NCBI GenBank assembly: GCA_003427395.1
Contig: BFEA01000244.1
Coordinates: 1,856,546-1,920,545 of the forward strand
Direction: 5' to 3'
DNA: 64,000 bases
Origin: Chara braunii
Lineage: Eukaryota; Streptophyta; Charophyceae; Charales; Characeae
A model generated the notes under the pieces. It ran no database searches. It worked only from the letters and a program-made list of their open reading frames with translations, and was not told the DNA's origin. Positions 23,095-32,490 of this stretch are shown here, piece by piece (the first letter of the stretch is position 1; the number at the start of each line of letters is the position of its first letter). Made by a program: the position numbers and the translations under genes.

Positions 23095-23984
23095 TAATCA
23101 AACGCTAGAATTCCCGCCTCCACACCCTTTTTTTCTTTTTCCCTTATTTCCTTCACTTTCCTTCCCTCCATTTTTTCCCTTCCTCTTCCTTTCCTTCTTT
23201 CTCTTTTTTTTCCCACTCATCGGACTTCCTCTCCCTCTCCCTCCTTCTTCCTCCCGCACTCCTCCCCATTCGCTTGAACTCCTCCTTGTACTTGGTCGTT
23301 ACCTTACCAATCATCATCGCTCTCAATACCCTGTCTGCCCAGCCAGTCCCGCAATGCGTCCACCCTTCCTTTATCCAAAGCGTCCTCCCTCCTGAAACCT
23401 TCGCGTGCTATCTTCGTCATCGCTGCGCCTGCCTTTCCTTCTTATATGAATACCATTTTTTGGTCCCACCTTCCATTCTCAGACTTTCCATACTTGGACA
23501 TGGCACTACCATCCCTGACTGCAACTCTCCTTCCTCGCACCTGTCCCCTGCTTGCCCACCCTTCGCTCACCCGACCCTGTGCATCCCCTCCCCCATTACC
23601 TCTGTGGGTGACGGTGTACCCGGGATAAACCAGAAGAAACCCACTACTCTACGCCTCTACTTTCTTTACGCTCATTCCGATTCGTAACCGTCAATATTTC
23701 TCCTCAAGACGGCGTTCCCCTAAAGCAAAACAGGTTATTTGGCCCGTTCGATTTCGGAATTCTAGTTCATCCTACCATTACGAAGGGAAAACATTCACTG
23801 ATACATCTAAAGCTACATTCTGACCGCATATATCATAGGGAAAAAACTATTAGAATGACACAGCTCATCACGGTCCTACTTTTACACCCCCCTCGGAGCT
23901 ATGCACCTGATCAGTCCAGGGTACTTAGCGAGGAGATAAAGCGCCCACAGACTTCCGGACAACCTAGCGAACCTCGCTAGGGCC

Positions 23985-23986
<2 letters not shown>

Positions 23987-24078
<92 letters not shown>
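23987..24078. repeat. (GA)n followed by a G run
   Basis: About 58 bases of GA repeat then about 34 G. It marks the 5' boundary of the family 3 PLE. Confidence 0.9.
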
Positions 24079-24092
24079 CTGTCGACGTTGGC

Positions 24093-24222
24093 CATGTCAG
24101 CGGCATGATCATAATGATCATGTGAAAAGAAAGGAAAAGAAAAACTGACACATTTTGAAACGTCAACTTTTTGTTTTTCTTCTTCTTTTTCACATGAACA
24201 TGATGATCATGTTGATGACATG
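24093..24222. repeat. Imperfect inverted repeat with about 50-bp arms
   Basis: Left arm 24093-24145 (CATGTCAGCGGCATGATC, then ATGATCATGTGAAAAG) and right arm 24173-24222 are reverse complements at roughly 80 percent of positions, with a 27-base loop. The unit can form a long hairpin. It may be a small fold-back element; no target duplication is evident. Confidence 0.55.
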
Positions 24223-24349
24223 GCAGCAGCGCTGTCATGTCAGCAGCAGCCTCCTCTTCCCCCAACCCCAACCCCTCTCCTACCCTCTCCGACCAGTTTT
24301 TTCTTCGTTTTCTTCTTCTTCTTCTTCTTGGTTTTCTTCTTGTTCTTGT

Positions 24350-24559
24350 TCTTCTTCTTCAGCGCCCTAGCACGCTTTGCTAAGGGCACCAGCGTTCTCA
24401 GGGAGCCTTGGCTAAGGCTGCTTGAGAACCTGGTACTATGGGACAGTAGCGCATGGCCAAATCCCGTGGGGTGGACTCGGCGCTAGAATGGAGCCGTACG
24501 TACGGGGGATTAGTCCGGGTTACGGTACGGTAGGGTACTCGCCAGTATGCGGTTATTTC
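24350..24559 (+). repeat. Orphan 5' fragment of family 2a pLTR
   Basis: Begins with (TTC)n and the coding end ALARFAKGTSVLREPWLRLL, nearly identical to 30069-30275 and 35305-35510. Homology stops at GCGGTTATTTC, where a pyrimidine microsatellite begins. It is a truncated leftover of another family 2a insertion. Confidence 0.8.
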
Positions 24560-24576
24560 GACCTTACTCTCTTCCG

Positions 24577-24771
24577 TCCTTACTCTCCTCTCCTCTCCTC
24601 TCCTCTCCTCTCCTCTCCTCTCCTCTTCTCTCCTCTCCTCTCCTCCTCCTCCTCCTCCTCCTCCTCCTCCTCTCTTCTCTCTCCTCTCTCCTCGCTCTCT
24701 CTCTCTCTCCTCTCCTCTCCTCTCCTCTCTCCTCCTCTCCTCTCCTCTCCTCTCTCCTCCTCTCCTCCGAA
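24577..24771. repeat. (TCTCC)n / (TCC)n microsatellite
   Basis: Nearly 200 bases of CTCTC and CCT repeats. Arg/Glu-rich and Ser/Leu-rich frames over it are artefacts. Confidence 0.9.
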
Positions 24772-25053
24772 AAAGGTAGTGTAGGCGGAACGACCAGGAA
24801 GGGTAGTTGTTGTCCTTTTGCTCATTTCTCAACATTGGATTCGTTTCTCCTGTAGGTTGTAACGTGACAAGTTATTGAGCAAAGTTAACTGGCAAGGAGG
24901 CAGAACGGCCCCGATAGCGGTTTTTTCTTGTTCCCCTCGTATAATTGCTTCGGGGGGTTGGTAGTCGATCATCGTTATTTGCTCGGTTCGTTTTGGGCAG
25001 TTTCACGAAAATATTTAGAGTACTTGAGGCGCGTCGTGCACATTCTTATATCG

Positions 25054-25103
<50 letters not shown>

Positions 25104-25388
25104 CACATATATATATATATATATACCGGAGCAGTGCCTGCCAGCGGAGGTGAAGCTCCGACCCGTAGTGGTACAGCCCATACCCGAGAAAGTCATATGT
25201 ATCTATGTGTATAGATTTATTTCTGTAGTGCTCCATCCATACTGATTTTGGGATTGCGAACCAGTAGGACAAGTGTGGAGCGTGGGAGTGGGTTGAAAGG
25301 AAGCAAGAGGGTACGGGGTAGTTCTGGGTAAGGCAGCAGTCGCCCCAAGCTAACAAGTAGTTAAGAGACACCAGACCCCACAGTTAGA
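24772..25388 (+). other. Leader of copy A with (TA)n run
   Basis: Carries remnants of the family 1 leader repeat (GGTAGTGTAGGCGGAACGAC at 24776; GGCAGAACGGCCCCGATAGCGG at 24899) and a TA-dinucleotide run at 25059-25127. The last 110 bases before ORF1 match those before ORF1 of copy E. Confidence 0.6.
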
Positions 25389-26495
25389 ATGGCCCAATAC
25401 TCTGGTTACGCAGCTTTTCTAGGAGCTTATGCACAGCAACCAAGCCAGACACCTCTTCCACCCCCACCCCCTCCACCCGCTCTGACCACACCCGCCTTAG
25501 CTCTACCGCTGAAACCACAAGGTGGGGAGTGTTACACATGCGGTGAGTACGGGCACTTCGCAAGAGACTGCCCGAACAAGAGGTACGGGAGGGCTTGGGG
25601 AGGGGTGCAGCAGCAGAATAGTCAGATGCAAGCTCCTGCAGGTAACGGCGGGTACGGGCAGAACACTCTTTATGGAGGAGGGCGTACCCCAGGGAGCTGG
25701 CCGAGGAAGGAAGACCCCGACGATAGGATTAGTAAATTGTTCGCCTTTGTCGAGAGTCAGCACCAGGAGAAGGAGGAGCTACGGAAAGCGGAGCTAGAAA
25801 AGAAGCTTCTTGAAGAGGAGAAGAGGAAACTTGATGAAGCCAAGCAAAGGGAAGAGACAAAACGGAGGAGGACTGAAGAGTTGATAGATGCAAGAGCGGC
25901 CCAAGCATTCAATAGGCAGCTGCAGCAGCTTGAAGAACGGATTAAAGGGCACGTACAGTCGACGATCGATGCCAGATTCCCGACCCCAGACCCGAGAGAT
26001 GTGGTTTTGCGTAGTGAACTGCAGCGATACATGCAAGACTCCGCTCCTAAGGAGAGATGTGGACCACGGACCGTGATCACCCCTGGTTTGAAGAGAAGAT
26101 TGGTGTTGGACGATGAAGTGTTGCAGCCAGTGGACCAGACAGGCTGTATCAACCCACCGGTGACGAGGAAGAGAACAACAGTGACACGAGGGAAAGCGCC
26201 TGCTAGAGAAGACGAAGAGCGGAAGAAAGGCGCCGTGGCATCTTGTTCGAAACCGAGTGTCATAGACTTTGTGCTCGAACTGAAGGAGAGCTTGCAAGCG
26301 AAGAAAGTCCCAGAGTTGAAGCAGATGTGCAGGAGTAAGAACATTAAGTTTATTGTTAAGGGCCTGGCAGTTAAGGAGCTAGTGGCGTTAGAAACCAGGC
26401 TAGCGTACGAAGGTTGGTTAGATGGCGCAGACAGTGGAGGAAACAAGAGAGAAGATGGCTCATCGGGTGTGGAAGCGGCAGTACCGAAAAAATGA
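25389..26495 (+). CDS. PLE ORF1 (Gag-like zinc-knuckle protein), family 1 copy A
   Basis: An open frame of 368 codons, the best preserved ORF1 in the window. Residues 1-45 are Pro/Ala/Gln-rich; a CCHC knuckle CYTCGEYGHFARDC is at residues 48-61 with basic residues after it (PNKRYGRAWGG). Residues 115-190 are Glu/Lys/Arg-rich and should form a coiled coil. The C-terminal module VPELKQMCRSKNIKFIVKGL (residues 307-326) has the pattern of a helix-extended loop-helix (SAP/LEM-like) fold; that assignment is inference. The protein probably coats element RNA, as Gag and non-LTR ORF1 proteins do. The start is chosen because copy E shares MTQYPGYAAGLGAYA there (here MAQYSGYAAFLGAYA). The stop TGA at 26493-26495 is followed by CGG, and the frame continues into ORF2. 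Confidence 0.75.
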   Translation: MAQYSGYAAFLGAYAQQPSQTPLPPPPPPPALTTPALALPLKPQGGECYTCGEYGHFARDCPNKRYGRAWGGVQQQNSQMQAPAGNGGYGQNTLYGGGRTPGSWPRKEDPDDRISKLFAFVESQHQEKEELRKAELEKKLLEEEKRKLDEAKQREETKRRRTEELIDARAAQAFNRQLQQLEERIKGHVQSTIDARFPTPDPRDVVLRSELQRYMQDSAPKERCGPRTVITPGLKRRLVLDDEVLQPVDQTGCINPPVTRKRTTVTRGKAPAREDEERKKGAVASCSKPSVIDFVLELKESLQAKKVPELKQMCRSKNIKFIVKGLAVKELVALETRLAYEGWLDGADSGGNKREDGSSGVEAAVPKK

Positions 26496-26501
26496 CGGTG
26501 T
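26487..26501 (+). promoter_or_regulatory. Putative leaky stop (AAA-TGA-CGG), copy A
   Basis: ORF1 and the following GIY-YIG reading frame are in the same frame, separated only by TGA at 26493-26495. Translation after the stop gives RCPPPAKQLWARMLLFMGLR, related to the RFAPPPKLLWAYIVTLLSLR after the stop in copy B. TGA followed by CGG is a known readthrough context in plant RNA viruses. An ATG also overlaps the stop (ATGA), but its frame does not lead into ORF2. Confidence 0.6.
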
Positions 26502-29226
26502 CCACCCCCAGCGAAGCAGCTCTGGGCCAGGATGCTTTTATTCATGGGGCTGAGAGATGCACTCTGGGGGAACTATGGCATGACCAGGTTTAAGATCACG
26601 ATTGAGCAGGCGATCATCGCTGTGTTCCTGCTCCTAACACTTGCGGGGCAGATCCCTTGGGCTCTGAAGCTTCTCCTACTTGTACCTAAAGATCATGACT
26701 TTTTTGATTTGAGTGGACCGATAGTGTACTGCCTGGTGTCACCATGGTGTAAGAGGTTGTATGTAGGACAGACTGTACGAGGTGCAGGGGAGCGGTGGTG
26801 GGAGCACATACGGTGTGCAGAAACAAGGAACAAAGGGCATGCCCCGAGGCTGTATGCTTTTCTTAAGAGGTTCGGCTGGGGCAAGTATTTGGTCCTATTC
26901 TTAGCCACAGGAGTAGGTTATGACGAAAAGAGAGGGAGAAAATGAAGGGGTTGGGTCCGGTCAAACGGAGAGGCCTACTCATTGTCTTTACTGATCAGGG
27001 GGTCAAGTTTGGGGTGAAAAGTGGTCAATTATCAAGAGGGTGTATGGTACGTCTACATTGAGGAATGCTGCTGGGAAGTTCCCTCTCGTGAAAGCGAAGC
27101 GCATCATAGAGGAAGGTGGCCTGTTCCGGCTTGCGCCGGTGGAAAAAACGGAGAATGCACGACTGAGGGGCAAAGGTTACCTGAGGCAGTTATTGGAAAT
27201 GCCCAGAAGAAGAGCAAAACTTAAGAGCTTTGATATTCCAAAGCTGGTTTTCTTATACCGCAGTGCACGGGAGTTCAAGACCAAGACGACGAGGAGGACA
27301 TTGAAAGAGATGATTGCGGACATCATACGGAAGAAGACAGGGGTGGAGGTTAAGAAGAAGCTGAATGTGAAGATCACTTACAGCCATGTGATAAGGAAGA
27401 GGAGGATAAGAGAGACAATTGCAACGACGGTTGGGAGCAGCAGGATACACCCGGTGCTGAAAACGGTATTGAGGCAGCGGATCAGAGTTGTGTGGGGACG
27501 CAACAGGAATGTCCAAGAGGTGCTTACCAACCACCGCTTGTCAGCAAGAGAACCAGTGGTCTCCTGCACATGTAAAGAAGAAACATTGCCAAGGGAAGGG
27601 GGCCACGTATTGCTCAAGATTACGCAGTGCCCCAAGCTACCGAGCTTCCTCTGTAACGGGAAGAACATTTTGCAGAATACCGCCAATGCGTATCGGGGGA
27701 CACTGCGGAGAGAAGTCGAACTGGCGTTTAAGGGCGTAATGAGGAGAGAAGACTTACCATATATGCGGGAAGCAATTTTTGAAGGTTGTATCGGTCTGGA
27801 AGGGTTGAAGAGCACAGCAAGCACTGAGGATGAAGCACTGGCGGTAGCAAGGAAACTGAAACACCTGGTGACAGTGCCCGTGGATAGGAATTCTGGTGAC
27901 ATGGTGATCATGTGCCCAACCACTTATCACCACAGACTGCAGAAGATGTTTCCAATGAATGTGGCATATGAGGAAGTAGCTGACAGGGGAGAGAAGGAGG
28001 TGTTAGCCCAGATCAGGAGAGGCTAAAAAGAAGGTCAGCTGGAGAAGATTGGAGCATGGAATCCTGCAGCAAAGATTGGGCAAGCGTATGTCCTACCGAA
28101 GAACAAGGACCTCGGTCGGTGGAGACCGATCGCACCAGCATGCACAGATGGGACGAAGACAACCAGCAGAAGGTTAGCCAGGGCGCTGAATTTTCTGCTG
28201 GAGAAAGCGCCAGGGGTCAGGCATTTTAACCTGAAGGCTACCTCACTACTTGTTGGTAACCTCGGGGGTTCAAGCGAGGTGGGGAAGAGAAAGAGCGAGT
28301 ATGGTTTTTCGATGGCAGCAAGCTACGACATTAAAGAGATGTTTACCTCCTTGCCGCACCCAGCAATCATCCAAGTGGTTGACTGGCTACTGTGTCAGTG
28401 GGAAGACAAGGACGTGGCAAGAGTTAGCCTCAGCCGAAGAGGGAAGGTTGTTGTCCTTAATAAGAAGAGCTCGGGACCAGGTTACGTCGATCTGAAGTTC
28501 ACCACGATCAGACGGCTGGTCAGTTTCAAGCTTGATAACACCTATGTGATGAGCAAAGGGAAGATCCTAAGGCAGGTGATAGGGATTCCCATGGGTAAGA
28601 ATTCCAGCCCCCCGCTTGCCTGCATACTATGTGCAAAATACGAGGCATAATTCCTCGAGTCATTGGGTAATGACCAGAAGTTGGTACATGGAGTAAGGTT
28701 GGTGGATGACGTTACACTGGTGGTCAAATGCGACTTGTCGGATCCGAGCAGCATAGCGAGAGGGAGGGAGATTAAGCAACGGTTCGCGAAGGCGTATGGA
28801 GAGCAGTTATTCCTGGTCTGCACGGACGATGGTTCTAAATCTTGGGATTTTCTGGGCATGAGAATCACAGCACTGCCGTGTCCCATCCGGTTCCTCATTC
28901 GCCCGAAGAACAAAAATCACAAGTGCATCAAGAGCGGGGAGCTCATCTACCGCTTTTTCCAAGACTATAACTCGTATTCCACAAAGAGAGTGAAAGCGGG
29001 TGCTATTACAGCGGCTTTTCACAGAATCCAGCGTCATGCTAGTGAACCTTTGATGATCATCACCCCAGTTTTAGATATGAGTTTTGAACTCAGGCGCAGG
29101 GAATACCCCCTGACGCTCTTCTTCCACACTCTAGCAAAGTTTGCTAGGGTTACCAGCACCTTCAGCGAAGCATGGCAGATGCTCGCTGAAGGACTGGTTC
29201 AGTTCGCAAGACGTAGACCGGCATGA
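26496..29226 (+). pseudogene. PLE ORF2, family 1 copy A: GIY-YIG nuclease plus RT
   Basis: In frame with ORF1 at its start. GIY-YIG half-sites VYCLVSPWCKRLYVGQT near 26722-26772, then ERWWEH. An internal deletion after VGYD (26926) removes the segment with the catalytic Glu (RLEGTFIGRLSPSLDT in copy E), and another removes part of the linker before 27000. From 27040 the linker is open: RLRGKGYLRQLLEMP, VVWGRNRNVQEVL, and CTCKEETLPREGGHVLLKI. A frameshift near 28025 leads into the RT: GRWRPIAPAC, motif A ASYDIKEMFTSLPH (Asp at 28327-28329), IPMGKNSSPPLACILC, motif C LVDD (Asp pair at 28705-28710), FQDYNSYSTKR, and the end LFFHTLAKFARVTSTF. A TAA at 28648-28650 replaces a Lys codon. Confidence 0.75.
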
Positions 29227-29852
29227 GGGAAAACGGAGCAGCAGTCCGGGAAGGGTGTGACCTGCAAGAAACACGACGGGAGCCGGGAACGCCCTGGTAC
29301 ATGGGACCGGGTTGTATATTATGTACAATTGCAGGGACATGTGTAGAATTAGCAATAGGATACTGGACTGTAATTTACGTACCATAGTAGGGATGTGGCT
29401 GGAATTAACAGTAGACACAGTGTTATAGGACCGGGACTGGGTTAATAGACAGCAGGAAAATAATAGCAGAGACGATTACCGGGTAAGGGGGTTAGCAGCA
29501 ACAACTATTAGATAGTACACATGGGTAGCCGATAGCAGGCCGGTTGAGAGGCAAGAGAGGGGAGAGAAAAAAGCCGGGTAGGCGCGCGCACCCGACAGGA
29601 ATCGGAAAAGAGAAAAACGAACGGGATGTACCTGGACGACATCATGCCCTGTAGGGCTGTTTAGCATATATAAAAACTTCCCCGGGAACCGGTACACGTG
29701 CTCAACGGGCATACCGGGCGCAGCATAGGCGCACACGTGAGGCTCCTGGCGGAAGACTGTGAAGGCAAGCCCGTTCTGTTTCGCTGAATGAGGGGAGTGC
29801 CTACGCCGGGTTGTTGGACACACGAGGACCGTGCAGACTGGCACGAGTACAG

Positions 29853-29883
29853 TATACGTAGAGGGCAAGGCCAGAACGGCCCT
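29853..29883 (+). promoter_or_regulatory. Decayed TATA box and GAGGGC...GCCCTC hairpin, family 1
   Basis: TATACGTA followed by GAGGGCAAGGCCAGAACG and GGCCCTC. The outer words GAGGGC and GCCCTC can pair. The same arrangement follows the TATA box in family 2. Probable core promoter of the element. Confidence 0.45.
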
Positions 29884-29927
29884 CAGAACTCAGGCGGATA
29901 GACAGGTGGATGCGGGAGTGCGGTTTG

Positions 29928-29972
29928 CCCTTTGATAAGCCCTGGAGCGCAGCCAGGCGAAACGCGTCGAGG
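29928..29972 (+). ncRNA. Hammerhead ribozyme motif (family 1, copy A) with altered core
   Basis: Order: CCCT, core TTGATAA (29932-29938), stem II GCCCTGG/CCAGGC with one bulged C, GAAA, stem III ACGCGT, cleavage triplet GTC at 29966-29968, then GAGG. The core differs from CTGATGA at C3 (now U) and G8 (now A). These two bases pair in the folded ribozyme, so the pair is kept as U-A. Stem I is weakened. Activity is uncertain. Confidence 0.6.
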
Positions 29973-31077
29973 AATGTGCGCGTTTGTGAGCTTTAATGTC
30001 CATGCAGATTGTTGAATACTCGTAAGCGTGGACGCGTGGTGATTGGCCTCGCCATTACTGATTTGTTATTCTTCTTCAGCGCCCTAGCACGCTTTGCTAA
30101 GGGCACCAGCGTTCTCAGGGAGCCTTTGCTAAGGCTGCTTGAGAACCTGGTACTATGGGACAGTAGCGCACGACCAAATCCCGTGGGGTGGACTCGGCGC
30201 TCGAATGGAGCCGTACGTACGGTGGATTAGTCCGGGTTACGGTACGGCAGGGTACTCGCCAGTACGCGATTATTTCCGTAGCAAACAGGATTTCTTTGTA
30301 CTGGTGGAATTAATTTGCGATGCGGAGTTTTTTTGAATTTTTTGTAGCCTGATTTTTTCATTCGCAAATGATATTTTGTGTTTGCAAATTAATTTTTGTC
30401 CGCAAATAATTTTGAAAAAAAGGGGGGACTACCGGCGCATTTGCATCGTTAGGACGTAGGAAATTACGTGGCAGTACCACGATAGCTTGCAGCTATCTAG
30501 GTTACAGTACTACCGGGCTACCCGCTCGATTTTTAAAGAAAGGGGCGGGAAAAGGACGTACAGCGTGCCGTAATTTTGAACTTGTACAAGTCACGCTCGA
30601 CACGTTGTAACTGACTAGGCTGTGGGGCCACGTATTAGGAATTACAGCAACGATCCGCGATTGCAAACGTAGACCAATGGAAAATTAGAATCATTAAAGG
30701 GCGGCAAGTTTAGGGATAGTAGTCGGAATCCAAGTTGCACGAAGCAGCCCAATGGAAAGCGAGAAAGTGAATAGAGGTTTGAAAGAGGAATGTGATCGTT
30801 GGATGGACTATCAGAGGAAAGGAGCAGCTAGCCCTTGCATAGTACTTAAACACGTGAACATGCGGTGAAAGCGGGCTTGTAGATATAGTCGTCGTGTCAA
30901 TAATCTAGGACTTACGTGGACTGACTATCTGACGCCCGTTGAGGGGCCGACACGTAACGAAATTTCGCGGGTTTGATGCAACGACTAGTTTCCAGTCTGT
31001 CGTAGCCGTAGTCGCTCGTGGAAGTGCCCGTCAGGGAATAAGTGTCGTGCTGGCGTAGCTTCCTACTTGGTGTACAA

Positions 31078-31106
31078 TATATAGGAGGGCAAGGCCTGAT
31101 CGGCCC
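31078..31106 (+). promoter_or_regulatory. TATA box plus GAGGGC hairpin, copy B 5' pLTR
   Basis: TATATAG at 31078-31084, then GAGGGCAAGGCCTGATCG and GCCCTC, which can pair at its ends. It lies about 90 bases upstream of the hammerhead in every family 2 pLTR. Confidence 0.6.
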
Positions 31107-31166
31107 TCAGTTCTCAGAAGCTAGGGAGGATAGTCGGTGGGCTGTAAGGCGAGGGTATGTGGAAAG

Positions 31167-31211
31167 CCCCCTGAGGATGATCGGAGCGCAGCCGATCGAA
31201 ACACATCGGGG
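31167..31211 (+). ncRNA. Hammerhead ribozyme (copy B, 5' pLTR)
   Basis: CCCC, core CTGAGGA plus an extra T, stem II GATCGG/CCGATC with loop AGCGCAG, GAAA, ACACAT, then C before GGGG. The cleavage triplet reads ATC instead of GTC, and stem III has a C-A mismatch, so this copy is slightly decayed. Confidence 0.7.
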
Positions 31212-31539
31212 AATGTGCGCGTGTGCTGAGATGAGTATGCGCTGTTATGTATTGATGAACAATCGAAGCATGTGCGAAAGGCAGTTGGCCACTGTTTCCA
31301 CTATTCTGTGTAGCATGGTAACCGGATGAGAGGAGATACTCACACTGGCGGCTGTGTCGACGACTCGTTTACCGCGCAAGGTTTTCACGAGCTTGTTCTA
31401 ACAAGGTTGCAGGCAACGACAAGGCAAGGGTTACAGTGAGATAGGTGCGCCAAGGCCCCTCAGTGGCAAGCGTCTGTGGAGTTGCAGGTACTAAGGGAGA
31501 TCCGAGAGTACCAACCACTGTACTTCGGGCAGTATTAGC

Positions 31540-32484
31540 ATGGCGTCGTTGGGCAACGCAAGGACCGGAGCAGGCAGAGCAAGTAGTTCGATCATTTGCT
31601 TCAATTGCAACCAAGCTGGCCACATAGCGAGAGACTGCCCAGTGGGCAGGAGGCAAGGTGCCTTCGCTAACAATGCGAAGTACTATCAATCAAGGAAGGA
31701 GAATGAAGTTAGTATAAACCGAGTGGTGAGATGGGCAGATTACAAGATGCAGAAGGAAATGGAGAAAGAGGAGAACATGAAGGCGGTGGAGGAGAGAAAA
31801 AGGATGGAAGCTGAACGCAGAAAGCAACAAATGGAAGAGGAGAGGCGGGATGAGAAGATTCGAAGGATGATGCTGGAGGAGTGTGACTGGAGAGATAGGA
31901 AAATTGAGGAGGCGGAGCTGAGAATGATTGCTGCAGTATCAAGGGGCCTACGGAACTTCTGAGCGGAAATAAGAACGAAAATCCAGATGGCATTAGATGT
32001 AAACTCCAAGACCCTGAAACGGGATAGAGAGGCATTTGCGAAGGGACTCGATACTTACCTTACAGAGGAAGAGGTCCTGACGGATGATGGATCGAAAATA
32101 CCACCGAAGAGAACAAGAGGGAAGCGAAAAGCGAAGAATTACGCAGCACCGGACGACTGGGAAGAAGAAGCACGAGTCATGTCAAGAGCAGACTACGAGA
32201 AGAGCCTGAGAAGGACGACCAGCACGCCAATGAAGAACCGATCCGCAGGGAAAGAGAACCCAGCATCGTGCAATAAGGGGAACATGGTGACTAATATCCT
32301 AGATACTAGGTCCAAGCTGATGGTGAAGGAATGGCCAGAAGTGAAAAAACTTTGCGAGGTGAGAGATATTACCTATATCTCTAAAGAGCAAGGTGTACGT
32401 GAGCTGCTCAACAGAGCAGCATGGGGCGAAGACGTCGAGCTGTTGGACGAGGCTTGGGAACGTGAAGACATTCAGGACCAATGA
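31540..32484 (+). pseudogene. PLE ORF1, family 2a copy B
   Basis: 314 codons in one frame with a single internal stop: TGA at 31960-31962, where copy D has CGA (a CpG to TpG type change). Intact CCHC knuckle CFNCNQAGHIARDC near residues 21-34, basic residues after it, then a long Glu/Lys/Arg-rich coiled coil (EKEENMKAVEERKRMEAERR). C-terminal module VKKLCEVRDITYISKEQGVR at 32338-32400. Smaller than the family 1 protein (368 codons) and without the Pro-rich N-terminus. Ends CAA-TGA-CGG; the frame continues into ORF2. Confidence 0.7.
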
Positions 32485-32490
32485 CGGTTT
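32476..32490 (+). promoter_or_regulatory. Putative leaky stop (CAA-TGA-CGG), copy B
   Basis: TGA at 32482-32484 is the only thing separating ORF1 from the downstream frame, which opens RFAPPPKLLWAYIVTLLSLR. The identical nonanucleotide occurs in copies C and D. Confidence 0.7.

Larger units (their letters stand above)
16930..23986 (-). mobile_element. Complete-length PLE, family 3 (copy N), minus strand
   Basis: Direct repeats at both ends (16930-18080 and 22265-23986) enclose, in minus-strand order, ORF1 (zinc knuckle protein) and ORF2 (GIY-YIG plus RT). Each repeat carries a TATA box and a hammerhead ribozyme. The 5' end (right side) abuts a (GA)n run, equal to (CT)n in the element's direction, and the element sequence right at that edge (GGGTCTCTCTAGGGGCCCTA in the internal copy) contains CTCTCT. 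Stops and frameshifts in both ORFs and an inserted MITE show it is dead. Its proteins are clearly related to, but far from, those of the plus-strand array. Confidence 0.8.
22265..23986 (-). repeat. Family 3 pLTR, 5' copy (interrupted by MITE)
   Basis: Matches the 3' copy at 16930-18080 in order, apart from an inserted MITE at 22596-23094 and an extra segment near 23515-23620. At its outer edge the element sequence (AGGTTCGCTAGG on the minus strand) is preceded by (CT)n and poly-C instead of ORF2 coding sequence. Confidence 0.8.
24560..30068 (+). mobile_element. PLE copy A, family 1 (5' incomplete)
   Basis: Contains leader, ORF1, TGA, ORF2 and the 3' pLTR, but no 5' pLTR of its own family is seen. 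It ends at ATTACTGATTTGTTATTC, directly joined to the TTCTTCTTC start of copy B. Frameshifts, a nonsense codon and internal deletions in ORF2 make it non-functional, although ORF1 is fully open. Confidence 0.8.
29118..30068 (+). repeat. Family 1 pLTR, 3' copy of copy A
   Basis: Begins at TCTTCTTCCACACTC within the ORF2 end and runs to GATTTGTTATTC. Matches 43034-44032 and, for its first part, 56226-56799. Contains a weak TATA-like box and a hammerhead motif. Confidence 0.8.
30069..31306 (+). repeat. Family 2a pLTR, 5' copy
   Basis: Starts with TTCTTCTTCAGCGCCCTAGC, the codons for FFFSALA in the ORF2 end, and ends with GTTTCCACTATTC. Same sequence as 35305-36553. Includes the tail of the ORF2 reading frame, an AT-rich part near 30320-30410, the TATA box and the hammerhead. 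Confidence 0.85.

Noticed and set aside
25757-26545. 262-codon minus-strand frame opposite ORF1 of copy A
   Set aside because: It is a mirror of the Glu/Lys-rich coiled coil (Ser/Phe-rich on the other strand) and similar shadows occur opposite the other ORF1 copies.
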